From DASZZZ01 sp036260375 (GTDB lineage: Bacteria; Actinomycetota; CADDZG01; WHSQ01): a stretch of 39,745 nt of DNA. Made by a program: the position numbers and the translations under genes. This document shows, in pieces, positions 15,954 to 23,609 of this stretch; position 1 is the first letter of the stretch; every line of letters starts with the position of its first letter. The notes under the pieces are model-generated. The model made no database searches. It was not told where the DNA came from and saw nothing but the letters and a program-made list of their open reading frames with translations. The DNA is taken from positions 1 through 39,745 of the forward strand of contig DASZZZ010000038.1 of assembly GCA_036260375.1 (NCBI GenBank), given 5' to 3'.

Positions 15954-17696
15954 ATCCACCGCATCACCCGCCGGCGGGCCGGCGCGGTCGTCGCCGTGCT
16001 GGCGCTCGTGGCCGGCGCGTGCACCAGCGAGGCGGGGGACCGGCCCCCGTCCGCCGCCGCCGCGGCCGAGTCCCTCTTCGACGCGTGGAGCCGCGGGGAC
16101 GCCGAGGCGATGCTCCGCACGTTCGCGCGCGACGTCCGCGACGACTGGACGGTGGCGGAGCTGGACGAAGAGCTCGATACGCTGCGCGACTCGGACGCGG
16201 TCGAGTCGTACGACGTGCGCCGCGCCGGCCCGGTCGACGGTCCCGACTCGGTCGAGCCGGGGGCTCTCGCCACGGTCCCCTACGAGGTCGTCGTCGACCT
16301 CGCCGAAGTCGACGACGCGGCGACGCTCGAGGGCGGTGTCGTGATGGTCTTCGACGGCCGCGCCGACGCGTGGCGGGTGCAGTGGCGCGACGACGTGTTG
16401 TGGCCCGGCGTGACCGGCGAGCCCGCCGGCGTGCGCGCCGAGCACCGCTTCCCCCCGCGCGCGCCGATCCTCGACCGGCGCGGGCGAAAGCTCGCGCGCG
16501 GCACGGGATTGCGCCGGTCGTACCCGTACGGCGCGCTCGCCGGCAGCACCATCGGCCACGTCGCCCCCGCGACCCGCGCCCGGGCCGCCGAGCTCGGCTC
16601 CCCCTACCGCCGCGGCAACCTCGTCGGCGCCTCGGGTCTCGAGGCGGGTCTCGAGCGGCGTCTCGCGGGGACGCCGGGGACCGTCGTCGCGGTCGTCGAC
16701 GAGCGCGGCCGGAGGCTCGAGGTCCTGGGGCGCACCTCGCCGCGCGCCGCGAAGCCGGTGCGCACGACGCTCGACGTCGACGTCCAGCGCGCGGCCGAGG
16801 CGGCGTACGGCGGCACGACCGGCGGCGCGGTCGTCGTGGCCCCCGAGACCGGCGACCTGCTCGCGGTCGTGTCGTCGGCGCAGATCGACCCCAACGACTA
16901 CGTCGGCGTCGCCGGCGTGCAGCCGTTCAACCGCGCGACCTCGGGGCTGTACCCGCCGGGCTCGTCCATGAAGGTCGTCACGGCCGCGGCGGCGCTCGAC
17001 ACCGGCGTCGTCACGCCGTCGACGCGTTTGCGCGGACCGAAGGAGTACCGCGGCGTGCGCAACTTCGAGTCGGGGTCGTATCCGTCGCTCGACTTCGCCA
17101 CCGCGGTGCGCTTCAGCGTCAACACCGCGTTCGCGCGCGTGGCGCAGCGCGTCGGGCCCGAGCGCCTGACGCGCTACGCCGACGCGTTCGGCTTCAACCG
17201 CCCGCCGGACCTGCCGCTCGACGCGGCGCGGTCGTCGTTCCCGTTCCCGGAGGACGAGAGCGACCTGATGTGGGGCTCGATCGGCCAGGCGCAGGTGCTC
17301 GCCACCCCCCTTCAGATGGCGTCGGTCGTCGCGACGATCGCGAACGACGGCGTGCGCGTCGAGCCGCGCGTCGTGCTCGACGACGAGCCGGCGCGCCGCC
17401 GTGCGGTGACCGTCAGGACGGCGCGCACGCTCGCCAAGCTCATGGAGGGCGTCGTGACCGGCGGCACGGGCCAGGCGGCGCGGCTCGCCGGCGTGCGCGT
17501 GGCGGGCAAGACCGGCACGGCGGAGGTCTCGATCGACGGCAAGATCAAGAACCATGCGTGGTTCGTGTGCTTCGCGCCGGTCGGCGACGCGAAGGTCGCG
17601 GTCGCGGTCGTGTCGGAGCTCGGCGGCATCGGGGGTCAGGTCGCCGCGCCGCTCGCGCGCGACGTCCTCGCCGGCGTCCTGCCGCACGTGAAGTGA
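15954..17696 (+). CDS. Class B penicillin-binding lipoprotein (MecA-N/transpeptidase), apparent ATC start
   Basis: A peptidoglycan DD-transpeptidase. The earliest standard in-frame start, GTG 15996, would cut off the signal peptide's basic region. ATC at 15954, 6 nt after AAGGGAGGG (15939-15947), gives a full lipoprotein signal: basic n-region (HRITRRR), hydrophobic core and lipobox VAGAC (Cys23). From this start the protein is 580 residues. Residues 35-145 are an NTF2/MecA-N-like domain, about 146-260 a PBP dimerisation-like region, and the rest a transpeptidase with SSMK (337-340), SVN (388-390) and KTG (519-521), all intact. It ends in GTGA overlapping dtd. The start may be a true non-AUG codon, or ATG altered by mutation or sequencing error. 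Confidence 0.85.
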   Translation: MHRITRRRAGAVVAVLALVAGACTSEAGDRPPSAAAAAESLFDAWSRGDAEAMLRTFARDVRDDWTVAELDEELDTLRDSDAVESYDVRRAGPVDGPDSVEPGALATVPYEVVVDLAEVDDAATLEGGVVMVFDGRADAWRVQWRDDVLWPGVTGEPAGVRAEHRFPPRAPILDRRGRKLARGTGLRRSYPYGALAGSTIGHVAPATRARAAELGSPYRRGNLVGASGLEAGLERRLAGTPGTVVAVVDERGRRLEVLGRTSPRAAKPVRTTLDVDVQRAAEAAYGGTTGGAVVVAPETGDLLAVVSSAQIDPNDYVGVAGVQPFNRATSGLYPPGSSMKVVTAAAALDTGVVTPSTRLRGPKEYRGVRNFESGSYPSLDFATAVRFSVNTAFARVAQRVGPERLTRYADAFGFNRPPDLPLDAARSSFPFPEDESDLMWGSIGQAQVLATPLQMASVVATIANDGVRVEPRVVLDDEPARRRAVTVRTARTLAKLMEGVVTGGTGQAARLAGVRVAGKTGTAEVSIDGKIKNHAWFVCFAPVGDAKVAVAVVSELGGIGGQVAAPLARDVLAGVLPHVK

Positions 17697-18142
17697 GGGC
17701 CGTCGTCCAGCGGTCGGGGGCCGCGCGCGTCGAGGTCGACGGGCGCGTCGTGGGCGCGATCGACTCCGGGCTCGTGGTGCTGCTCGGCGTCACGCACGAC
17801 GACGCCGACGCCGACGCGCGCTGGATGGCGGCGAAGGTCGCCGAGCTGCGAGTGTTCGCCGACGACGACGGGAAGATGAACCGCTCGCTGCTGGAGACGC
17901 GAGGCGGTGCTCTCGTCGTGTCGCAGTTCACGCTCTACGGCGACGCGCGCAAGGGTCGCCGTCCGTCGTTCGTGCGCGCCGCGCAGGGCGACGACGCGCG
18001 CGCCCTCTACGAGCGCGTCGTCGGCGAGCTCGCAGCGCGCGGCGTCGAGGTCGCGACGGGGGAGTTCGGCGCCATGATGGACGTCACGCTCGTCAACCGG
18101 GGGCCGGTGACGATCCTGCTCGACTCGCGCAAGGAGTTCTGA
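17693..18142 (+). CDS. dtd: D-aminoacyl-tRNA deacylase
   Basis: DTD removes D-amino acids (and glycine mischarged on tRNA-Ala) from tRNAs. The 149-residue protein starts with GTG in the stop of the penicillin-binding gene (GTGA). It carries the two signature motifs SQFTLYGD and NRGPVT (the cross-subunit GP motif), with MRAVVQRSGAARVEV at the start. Length and motifs are canonical. The next gene begins one nt after its stop. Confidence 0.95.
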   Translation: MRAVVQRSGAARVEVDGRVVGAIDSGLVVLLGVTHDDADADARWMAAKVAELRVFADDDGKMNRSLLETRGGALVVSQFTLYGDARKGRRPSFVRAAQGDDARALYERVVGELAARGVEVATGEFGAMMDVTLVNRGPVTILLDSRKEF

Positions 18143-18143
18143 C

Positions 18144-18509
18144 GTGGGCGACGCGTTCGCGCGCTGGGCCGGCGAGAGCTTCTGCTACGTCACGACGACG
18201 GGACGCAGGACCGGCCGGCCGCACACGATCGAGATCTGGTTCGCCTACCGGGACGGCGCGCTGTATCTCCTCGCCGGCGGCGGCGAGAGGTCGGACTGGG
18301 TCCGCAATCTCGCGCGGATGCCCAACGCCCGCGTACGCATAGGCGACGACGACGTCGCGGTGCGCGGGCGGGTCGTCACCGACGCGGCGGAGGAGCGCGC
18401 CGCGCGCGAGCTGCTGGCGGCGAAGTACCAGGGGTGGCGTCCGGGCGCTCCCATGAGCGAGTGGGCCCGCACCGCGCTGCCCGTCGCGCTCGATCCGGTC
18501 AGTCCTTGA
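18144..18509 (+). CDS. Split beta-barrel F420/FMN-dependent oxidoreductase-like protein (DDN family)
   Basis: A 121-residue protein with the pattern of deazaflavin-dependent nitroreductase-type proteins: YVTTTGRRTGRPHTIEIWFAY... then LYLLAGGGERSDWVRNL, NPxxxVRIGDDD-like strands and a C-terminal helix. The family is common in actinobacteria and binds F420 or flavin. The cofactor here is not determined by the motifs visible. Start GTG 18144 follows dtd by one nt. Its last 11 nt overlap the convergent transketolase gene on the other strand. Confidence 0.75.
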   Translation: MGDAFARWAGESFCYVTTTGRRTGRPHTIEIWFAYRDGALYLLAGGGERSDWVRNLARMPNARVRIGDDDVAVRGRVVTDAAEERAARELLAAKYQGWRPGAPMSEWARTALPVALDPVSP

Positions 18510-19461
18510 GGACGCGGCGGGCCGCGTCGACGATCGCGTCGGGCGTCAGCCCGTACTGCGCGAGCAGCTCGTCGGGTTTGCCCGACGTCGCGTACGTGTC
18601 GCCGAGGTCGACGAACGACATGCGCGCGGGGCGCCGCTCCGCGACGACCATCGCGACGATCGCTCCGAGGCCCCCGTACGCGAGGTGCTCCTCGGCGACG
18701 ACGATGCCGCGCGTCTGCTCCGCCGCGGCCTCGATCTCGTCGGCGTCGACCGGCTTGACCGTGTGCATGTCGACGACGCGCGCGGAGATGCCGTCGCGTG
18801 CGAGGCCCTCGGCGGCGTCGAGCGCCATCGCGACCATGATGCCGTTTGCGACGATCGTGACGTCGTCGCCGTCGCGCAGCCGGTTGGCGCGTCCGGGGTG
18901 GAAGTCGGCGCCGTCCGCGTAGACGACCGGGACGTTGGCGCGCCCGCAGCGCAGGAACGTGGGGCCGTCGCGGCCGAGCATCGCCGTCGTCGCCGCCGCC
19001 GCGCTCGGGCCGTCTGCGGGGACGACAACGGTGAAGCCCGGCAGCGCGCACGCGAGCGAGACGTCCTCGATCGCCATCTGCGACGGCCCGTCCTCGCCGA
19101 TCGAGATCCCGGCGTGGCTGCCGACGAGCTTGACGTCGAGGTTCGGAAACGCGATGCCCATCCGGATCTGGTCGAACGCGTTCGACAGCAGGAACGTCGA
19201 GAACGACGCCGCGACGGGGGTCTTGCCCGACGCCGCCAAGCCGGCGGCGATCCCGACGAGGTTCGACTCCGCGATGCCGACGTTGAAGAAGCGCTCCGGG
19301 TACTTGGCGGCGAATTTGTTCGTGTACGTGGAGTTGTTGACGTCGCCGTCGACGACGACGATGCGCTCGTCCGCGCCGGCGTCGGCGAGGGCGTCGCCGA
19401 ACGCCTCGCGCGTCGACGGGCCGAGCGGCAGATCGACGCGCGTTATCCCGAACGTCGTCAT
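18499..19461 (-). CDS. Transketolase, C-terminal subunit
   Basis: A 320-residue half transketolase carrying the pyrimidine-binding and C-terminal domains. It includes GIAESNLVGIAAGLA with the catalytic Glu (E65), FSTFLLSNAFDQIR, GSHAGISIGEDGPSQM and a C-terminal domain with VDMHTVKPVD and EEHLAYGGLG. Split transketolases occur in many bacteria and archaea; the two halves form the active enzyme of the pentose phosphate pathway. Its ATG overlaps the stop of the N-terminal subunit by 4 nt. The mismatch in base pattern with plus-strand neighbours is explained simply by orientation. Confidence 0.93.
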   Translation of the reverse strand: MTTFGITRVDLPLGPSTREAFGDALADAGADERIVVVDGDVNNSTYTNKFAAKYPERFFNVGIAESNLVGIAAGLAASGKTPVAASFSTFLLSNAFDQIRMGIAFPNLDVKLVGSHAGISIGEDGPSQMAIEDVSLACALPGFTVVVPADGPSAAAATTAMLGRDGPTFLRCGRANVPVVYADGADFHPGRANRLRDGDDVTIVANGIMVAMALDAAEGLARDGISARVVDMHTVKPVDADEIEAAAEQTRGIVVAEEHLAYGGLGAIVAMVVAERRPARMSFVDLGDTYATSGKPDELLAQYGLTPDAIVDAARRVLKD

Positions 19462-20300
19462 GACGGTGCTCCTATCTCCTCGAGCGCGCGCTCTTCCTCG
19501 TCGGGCGGCACCGGCTTGCCGTGCCACTTGCCCGGCGTCGCCTCGAGCAGCGACACGCCCTTGCCCTTGACCGTGCGGGCGACGATCGCCTGCGGCTTGC
19601 CCTCTACGCCCGCGGCCCACGAGTACGCCTCGGCGACGTCGTCGAGCGAGTGGCCGTCGATCTCGCGCACGGCGAAGCCGAATGCCTCGAGCTTGGCGCC
19701 GAGCGGCTCGAGGGGTTGGACGTCGGCGACCGCGCCGGTCTGCTGGAAGCCGTTGTGGTCGACGATCCACGTGAGGTTGTCGAGCGCGTGGTTGCCGGCG
19801 AACATCGCCGCCTCCCACACCTGTCCCTCGCCCAGCTCGCCGTCGCCGGTCATGACGTAGACGCGCACGTCGCGTCCGTCGAGGCGCGCCGCGAGCGCGT
19901 GCCCGACGCCCATGGACAGGCCCTGGCCGAGCGATCCGGTGGACGCCTCGACCCCCGGGAGGCGGCGCATGTTGGGGTGGCCCTCCAGCGCCGAGCCGAG
20001 CCGGCGCAGCGACGCGAGCTCCTCGACCGGGAAGAAGCCGGCCTCCGCGAGCACCGCGTAGAGGCCGGGTGCGCCGTGTCCCTTGGACAGCACGAAGCGG
20101 TCGCGGTCCGGGTCGCCGGGGGCGGCCGGGTCGTAGCGCAGGACGCCGCCGAAGTAGAGGACGGTGAGCAGCTCGACCATCGACAGCGACGTCGACGGGT
20201 GTCCCGAGCCCGCCGCGGTCGTCGACGTCACGATGTGCCTGCGAAGACGGCGGGCGATGTCGTCCCATCGCTCGCGCGGCTCGGTGCGCGCGTCCGGCAT
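19458..20300 (-). CDS. Transketolase, N-terminal (ThDP-binding) subunit
   Basis: A 280-residue subunit with the thiamine diphosphate site. Start ATG at 20300-20298 was chosen because GGGAGG lies 5 nt upstream; a frame extension further upstream is not needed. Signatures are AGSGHPSTSLSMVELL, RDRFVLSKGHGAPGLY, EGHPNMRRLPGVEASTGSLG and the ThDP motif beginning GDGELGEGQVWEAAMFAGN and ending in DHNGFQQTG. It is the first gene of a two-gene minus-strand operon, divergent from the DUF4260-type gene at 20492. Confidence 0.93.
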   Translation of the reverse strand: MPDARTEPRERWDDIARRLRRHIVTSTTAAGSGHPSTSLSMVELLTVLYFGGVLRYDPAAPGDPDRDRFVLSKGHGAPGLYAVLAEAGFFPVEELASLRRLGSALEGHPNMRRLPGVEASTGSLGQGLSMGVGHALAARLDGRDVRVYVMTGDGELGEGQVWEAAMFAGNHALDNLTWIVDHNGFQQTGAVADVQPLEPLGAKLEAFGFAVREIDGHSLDDVAEAYSWAAGVEGKPQAIVARTVKGKGVSLLEATPGKWHGKPVPPDEEERALEEIGAPS

Positions 20301-20479
20301 CGGTCCTCCCGGGGTCGATCGCATTCGTCGGCCGTCCCGGCCGCTATGAGAACACACCCGCGCGGCCCCGGTTGCAGCGCCGGACGGGCCGCGGGAGGAT
20401 GGCCGTGCCCGGTCGTGGGGGGCGGTCTGGGGAGCGACGTCGGACGTGCAAAAGCCGGGCCCCACCACGGAGCGGAGGT

Positions 20480-20485
20480 TATAGA
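20480..20485 (+). promoter_or_regulatory. -10 box (TATAGA) for leaderless DUF4260-type gene
   Basis: TATAGA is followed after 6 nt by ATG 20492. It lies in the 191-nt divergent gap after the transketolase operon. A GGAGG further upstream is too far from the ATG to act as ribosome binding site. Confidence 0.4.
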
Positions 20486-20491
20486 TACGCC

Positions 20492-20983
20492 ATGAGGACC
20501 AACGCGGCCACCCGCCCCCGCAGCGCCCGTCACGCCCGTCCGCCGGCGACCGGCAGGGCGATCCTGCGGCCCACTCCGGCGACGTTCGGCGCCGCCGACG
20601 CGCGCCCGCGCTGGAGCCGCTCGCAGCCGTCCGTCCTGCTGCGCCTCGAGGGCGCCGCCGTCGCCGCGCTCGCCGCGTTCCTGTACGCCCGGTCGGGGGA
20701 GCCGTGGCTGCTGTTCGCCGCCCTGTTCCTCGCGCCGGACGTCGCGATGCTCGGCTATCTCGGGGGCGACCGCTTCGGCGCCCGCCTCTACAACCTCGCG
20801 CACACGTTCGTCGGCCCCCTCGCGCTCGGCGCGTACGGCGTGTGGGACGACGCGCCCCTGTCGCTCGCGCTCGCGGTCCCGGTCGCGCTCGTGTGGTGCG
20901 CGCACATCGGCGTCGACCGGCTGTTCGGATGGGGGCTCAAGTATCCCGACGGCTTTCGCGACAACCACCTGCGGCGCGTCTAG
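20492..20983 (+). CDS. DUF4260-family membrane protein
   Basis: A 163-residue protein. Residues 50-163 match the DUF4260 pattern: LLRLEGAAVAALAAFLYA, LFAALFLAPDVAMLGYLGG, LYNLAHTFVGPLALGAYG, WCAHIGVDRLFGWGLKYP and a C-terminal HL.R. Three to four hydrophobic helices are visible. The conserved Asp and His within or near membranes suggest transport or catalysis, but the family has no known function. The first 48 residues are an Arg/Ala-rich extension not seen in the family, which could be real or mean the true start is downstream. Confidence 0.75.
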   Translation: MRTNAATRPRSARHARPPATGRAILRPTPATFGAADARPRWSRSQPSVLLRLEGAAVAALAAFLYARSGEPWLLFAALFLAPDVAMLGYLGGDRFGARLYNLAHTFVGPLALGAYGVWDDAPLSLALAVPVALVWCAHIGVDRLFGWGLKYPDGFRDNHLRRV

Positions 20984-21010
20984 GCCCGGGGCCGGGGTAC
21001 CGGCCGCACT

Positions 21011-21016
21011 TAGGAT
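21011..21016 (+). promoter_or_regulatory. -10 box (TAGGAT) upstream of aspS and its micro-ORF
   Basis: TAGGAT is followed after 6 nt by ATG 21023, the start of a 14-codon frame that ends inside the aspS start codon. It probably drives aspS. Confidence 0.45.
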
Positions 21017-21022
21017 GACCCG

Positions 21023-21067
21023 ATGCACGACACGATCGACGCGCGCGAACGGGGGACCGGAAGATGA
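21023..21067 (+). CDS. Possible 14-codon leaderless micro-ORF coupled to aspS
   Basis: ATG 21023 lies 6 nt after a TAGGAT box. The frame encodes MHDTIDARERGTGR and stops with TGA at 21065-21067, overlapping the aspS ATG at 21064 as ATGA. aspS has only a weak purine-rich region upstream, so termination-reinitiation from the micro-ORF is a plausible way to translate it. The peptide itself shows no Asp-codon run that would suggest attenuation by charged tRNA (two Asp codons only). Confidence 0.35.
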   Translation: MHDTIDARERGTGR

Positions 21068-22854
21068 TGCGAACGCACCGCTGCGGCGACCTTCGCCGCG
21101 ACCACGCGGGGCAGACCGTGACCCTGTGTGGATGGGTGCACACGCGCCGCGACCACGGGGGCGTGACGTTCGCCGACCTGCGCGACACCGCGGGCCTCGT
21201 GCAGGTCGTGTTCTCGCCCGGCGTGTCGCCCGACGCGCACGCGGTCGCGCAGTCGCTGCGCAGCGAGTACTGCGTCAAGGTCACCGGTGAGGTGCGCGCG
21301 CGGCGCGAGGGAACGCTCAACCCGCGTCTCGCGACCGGCGAGGTCGAGGTCGCGGCGGCCGCGGTCGAGATCCTGTCGGAGGCCGAGACGCCGCCGTTCC
21401 AGATCGACGACTTCCGCGACGTCGACGAGGCCCTGCGGCTCAAGTACCGCTACCTCGACCTCCGCCGCGAGCACATGCAGGACAAGCTCAAGCTGCGTCA
21501 CGCGATCGTCGCCGCGATCCGGCGCTTCTTCGACGCCGAGGGGTTCATCGAGATCGAGACGCCGATGATGACGCGCTCGACCCCCGAGGGCGCGCGCGAC
21601 TACCTCGTGCCGTCGCGTGTGCATCCGGGGACGTTCTACGCGCTCCCGCAGTCGCCGCAGCTCTTCAAGCAGCTGTTCATGGTCGCCGGCCTCGACCGCT
21701 ACTACCAGATCGTCAAGTGCTTCCGCGACGAGGACCTGCGCGCCGACCGCCAGCCCGAGTTCACGCAGCTGGACCTCGAGATGTCGTTCGTCGACGTCGA
21801 GGACGTCCTCGACGTCACCGAGCGCATGTTCAAGCAGGTGTGGCGCGACGTCCTCGGCGTCGAGCTCCCCGACTTCGCGCGCCTCACGTACGAGGAGTCG
21901 ATGCGCCGCTTCGGCACCGACAAGCCCGACCTGCGCTTCGGCATGGAGCTCGCCGACCTCGCGCCGTCGTTCGCGTCGACCGAGGTGCGCGTGTTCCGCA
22001 GCGCGCTCGACGCGGGCGGCGCGGTGCGCGCGCTGACCGTGCCCGGGCGCGGCGGCGCGGGACGCAAGGAGCTCGACGCGCTCGTCGACGAGGCGAAGTC
22101 GCTCGGGGCCGGCGGGCTCGTGTGGGCCGCCGTGACCGCCGAGGGCCTGCGCTCTCCGCTCGACAAGTTCTTCACGGACGACGAGCGCACCGCGCTCGTC
22201 AAGGCGACCGGCGCGAGCGAGGGCGACCTCGTGCTCGTCGTCGCGGACGCGCGCCCCGCAGTCGTCGCCAAGGTGCTCGGCGCGCTGCGGCCGCGCCTCG
22301 CCGAGCGTTACGGAATGATCCCGCAGGTCGCCCGCTCCGACCCCGACGCGTGGCGCTTCGCGTGGATCACGGAGTTCCCGTGGTTCGAATGGGACGACGA
22401 CGCCAAGCGATGGGAGTTCATCCACCACCCGTTCACCGGCATCGTCGAGGACACGCTCGAGTACGTGGACACCGACCCCGGCAGGGTCGTGTCGAAGTCG
22501 TACGACATCACGCTCAACGGGTGGGAGCTCGCGTCGGGCAGCATCCGTATCCACGACCGCGCGACGCAGGAGCGCGTGTTCGCGGCGCTCGGCATCACGC
22601 CGGAGCAGGCGCGCGAGAAGTTCAGCTTCCTGCTCGACGCGTTCCGCTACGGCCCACCGCCGCACGGCGGCATCGCGCCCGGCATCGACCGCATCGTGGC
22701 GCTCGCGGCGGGCGAGACCAACATCCGCGAGGTGATCGCGTTCCCCAAGACGCAGAGCGCGTTCGACCCGCTCACCGGCGCTCCGGCGCGCGTCGACGAC
22801 GAGCAGCTGAGGACCCTGCACCTGCGCTCCACGGCGCCGCCGCCCGCGGGCTGA
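21064..22854 (+). CDS. aspS: Aspartyl-tRNA synthetase, probably non-discriminating (Asp/Asn)
   Basis: A 596-residue bacterial-type AspRS: N-terminal anticodon-binding OB fold, catalytic class II core (YLDLRREHMQ, FRDEDLRADRQPEFTQLDLE, and the C-terminal GIAPGIDRIVAL) with the inserted GAD domain. With ATG 21064 as start, residue 31 is His (RRDHGG) and residue 83 is Gly (RREGTLNP). These are the H31/G83 combination described for the non-discriminating Pseudomonas enzyme, in contrast to Leu/Lys in E. coli. It therefore probably also charges tRNA-Asn with Asp for later amidation by GatCAB. The 3' end is 8 nt from the convergent gene. Confidence 0.95.
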   Translation: MMRTHRCGDLRRDHAGQTVTLCGWVHTRRDHGGVTFADLRDTAGLVQVVFSPGVSPDAHAVAQSLRSEYCVKVTGEVRARREGTLNPRLATGEVEVAAAAVEILSEAETPPFQIDDFRDVDEALRLKYRYLDLRREHMQDKLKLRHAIVAAIRRFFDAEGFIEIETPMMTRSTPEGARDYLVPSRVHPGTFYALPQSPQLFKQLFMVAGLDRYYQIVKCFRDEDLRADRQPEFTQLDLEMSFVDVEDVLDVTERMFKQVWRDVLGVELPDFARLTYEESMRRFGTDKPDLRFGMELADLAPSFASTEVRVFRSALDAGGAVRALTVPGRGGAGRKELDALVDEAKSLGAGGLVWAAVTAEGLRSPLDKFFTDDERTALVKATGASEGDLVLVVADARPAVVAKVLGALRPRLAERYGMIPQVARSDPDAWRFAWITEFPWFEWDDDAKRWEFIHHPFTGIVEDTLEYVDTDPGRVVSKSYDITLNGWELASGSIRIHDRATQERVFAALGITPEQAREKFSFLLDAFRYGPPPHGGIAPGIDRIVALAAGETNIREVIAFPKTQSAFDPLTGAPARVDDEQLRTLHLRSTAPPPAG

Positions 22855-22862
22855 CGCACGGC

Positions 22863-23426
22863 TCAGGTGCGCGGCGGGAGCTTCACGAGGCGCGTCCGGA
22901 GCACCGTCCACGCCAGCGCGATGAGCAGCGCCGCGCCGACGAGCGGCTCGGCGGACCACGACGAGCCGTCGTCGTCGCGCCGGTCGGTCGCTCCGTCGCC
23001 GGGCGCGTCGGCGGCGCCGGGCGGGGCGACGCCCGCCGGACGCAGGCGCTCGACGCGCTCCGAGTACCGGCGCGTCGCCGTGCAGACGTTGTCGCGGTAC
23101 GGGGCCGACGCGTCGTACGGCACGAACAGGTACGTCGTGCCCTCGACGTAGCTGCGGTCGACCGAGCTGACGACGTTCGGCGACGTCTCGCCGCCGACGA
23201 CCTCGACCGTCGGCGGGACGTTGCGCCCCTTCCACACCTCGGTAACTCGCACGGTCGCGGCGCGGCCCCCCGCGGTCGTCGCGGTGACCTCGCCGACGAA
23301 CACGACGTCGGCGCGCGCGAGCGCGACGGGCAGCGGGGGCAGCGCGGCGCACGACGCGCCGGCCGGTCCCGCCGGCGCCACCGCGGCGGCGACGGCGAGC
23401 AGCAGCGCGACGACTCTGGACGACAC
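22863..23426 (-). CDS. Secreted TIMP/netrin-like domain protein with C-terminal membrane anchor
   Basis: A 187-residue exported protein. GTG 23426 lies 5 nt after GAGGAGG (reverse strand). A signal peptide (VVALLLAVAAAVAPAGPAGA) is followed by mature Cys in SCAALP. Then comes an OB-like domain (ADVVFVGEVT, TVRVTEVWKG, VEVVGG, YLFVPY, DNVCTATRRYS) resembling TIMP/NTR-type domains found in many secreted bacterial proteins. A disordered Pro/Gly/Asp linker leads to a C-terminal transmembrane helix (PLVGAALLIALAWTVL) and a basic tail. The two Cys residues could form a disulfide. The role is unknown. Confidence 0.7.
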   Translation of the reverse strand: MSSRVVALLLAVAAAVAPAGPAGASCAALPPLPVALARADVVFVGEVTATTAGGRAATVRVTEVWKGRNVPPTVEVVGGETSPNVVSSVDRSYVEGTTYLFVPYDASAPYRDNVCTATRRYSERVERLRPAGVAPPGAADAPGDGATDRRDDDGSSWSAEPLVGAALLIALAWTVLRTRLVKLPPRT

Positions 23427-23609
23427 GACGGCCTCCTCGCTCGAGCTCCTCCGCAGGTACGACGTTCAGGCGGCCCCGGAGGTTCCCATCTCGCGCGCCG
23501 CGACGCTTCCGGCGCGCCAGCCACCACGCCGTTCCCGCCAGCACGCTCGCACCGGCCGCGACGGCGACGGCGAGCGGCACCTGCGACCCGTCGGCGACGG
23601 CGTGCGACC

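Noticed and set aside
15996..17696. GTG 15996 as the start of the penicillin-binding gene
   Set aside because: It has no Shine-Dalgarno and would remove the basic part of the signal peptide; ATC 15954 fits better despite being non-standard.
23430..23580. Possible small minus-strand membrane protein (PLAVAVAAGASVLAGTAWWLARRKRR) upstream of the TIMP-like gene
   Set aside because: It has a GTG start and one hydrophobic helix but runs on into the antiframe of the next gene without a sensible stop, and no ribosome binding site is visible. It may be worth a look if expression data exist.
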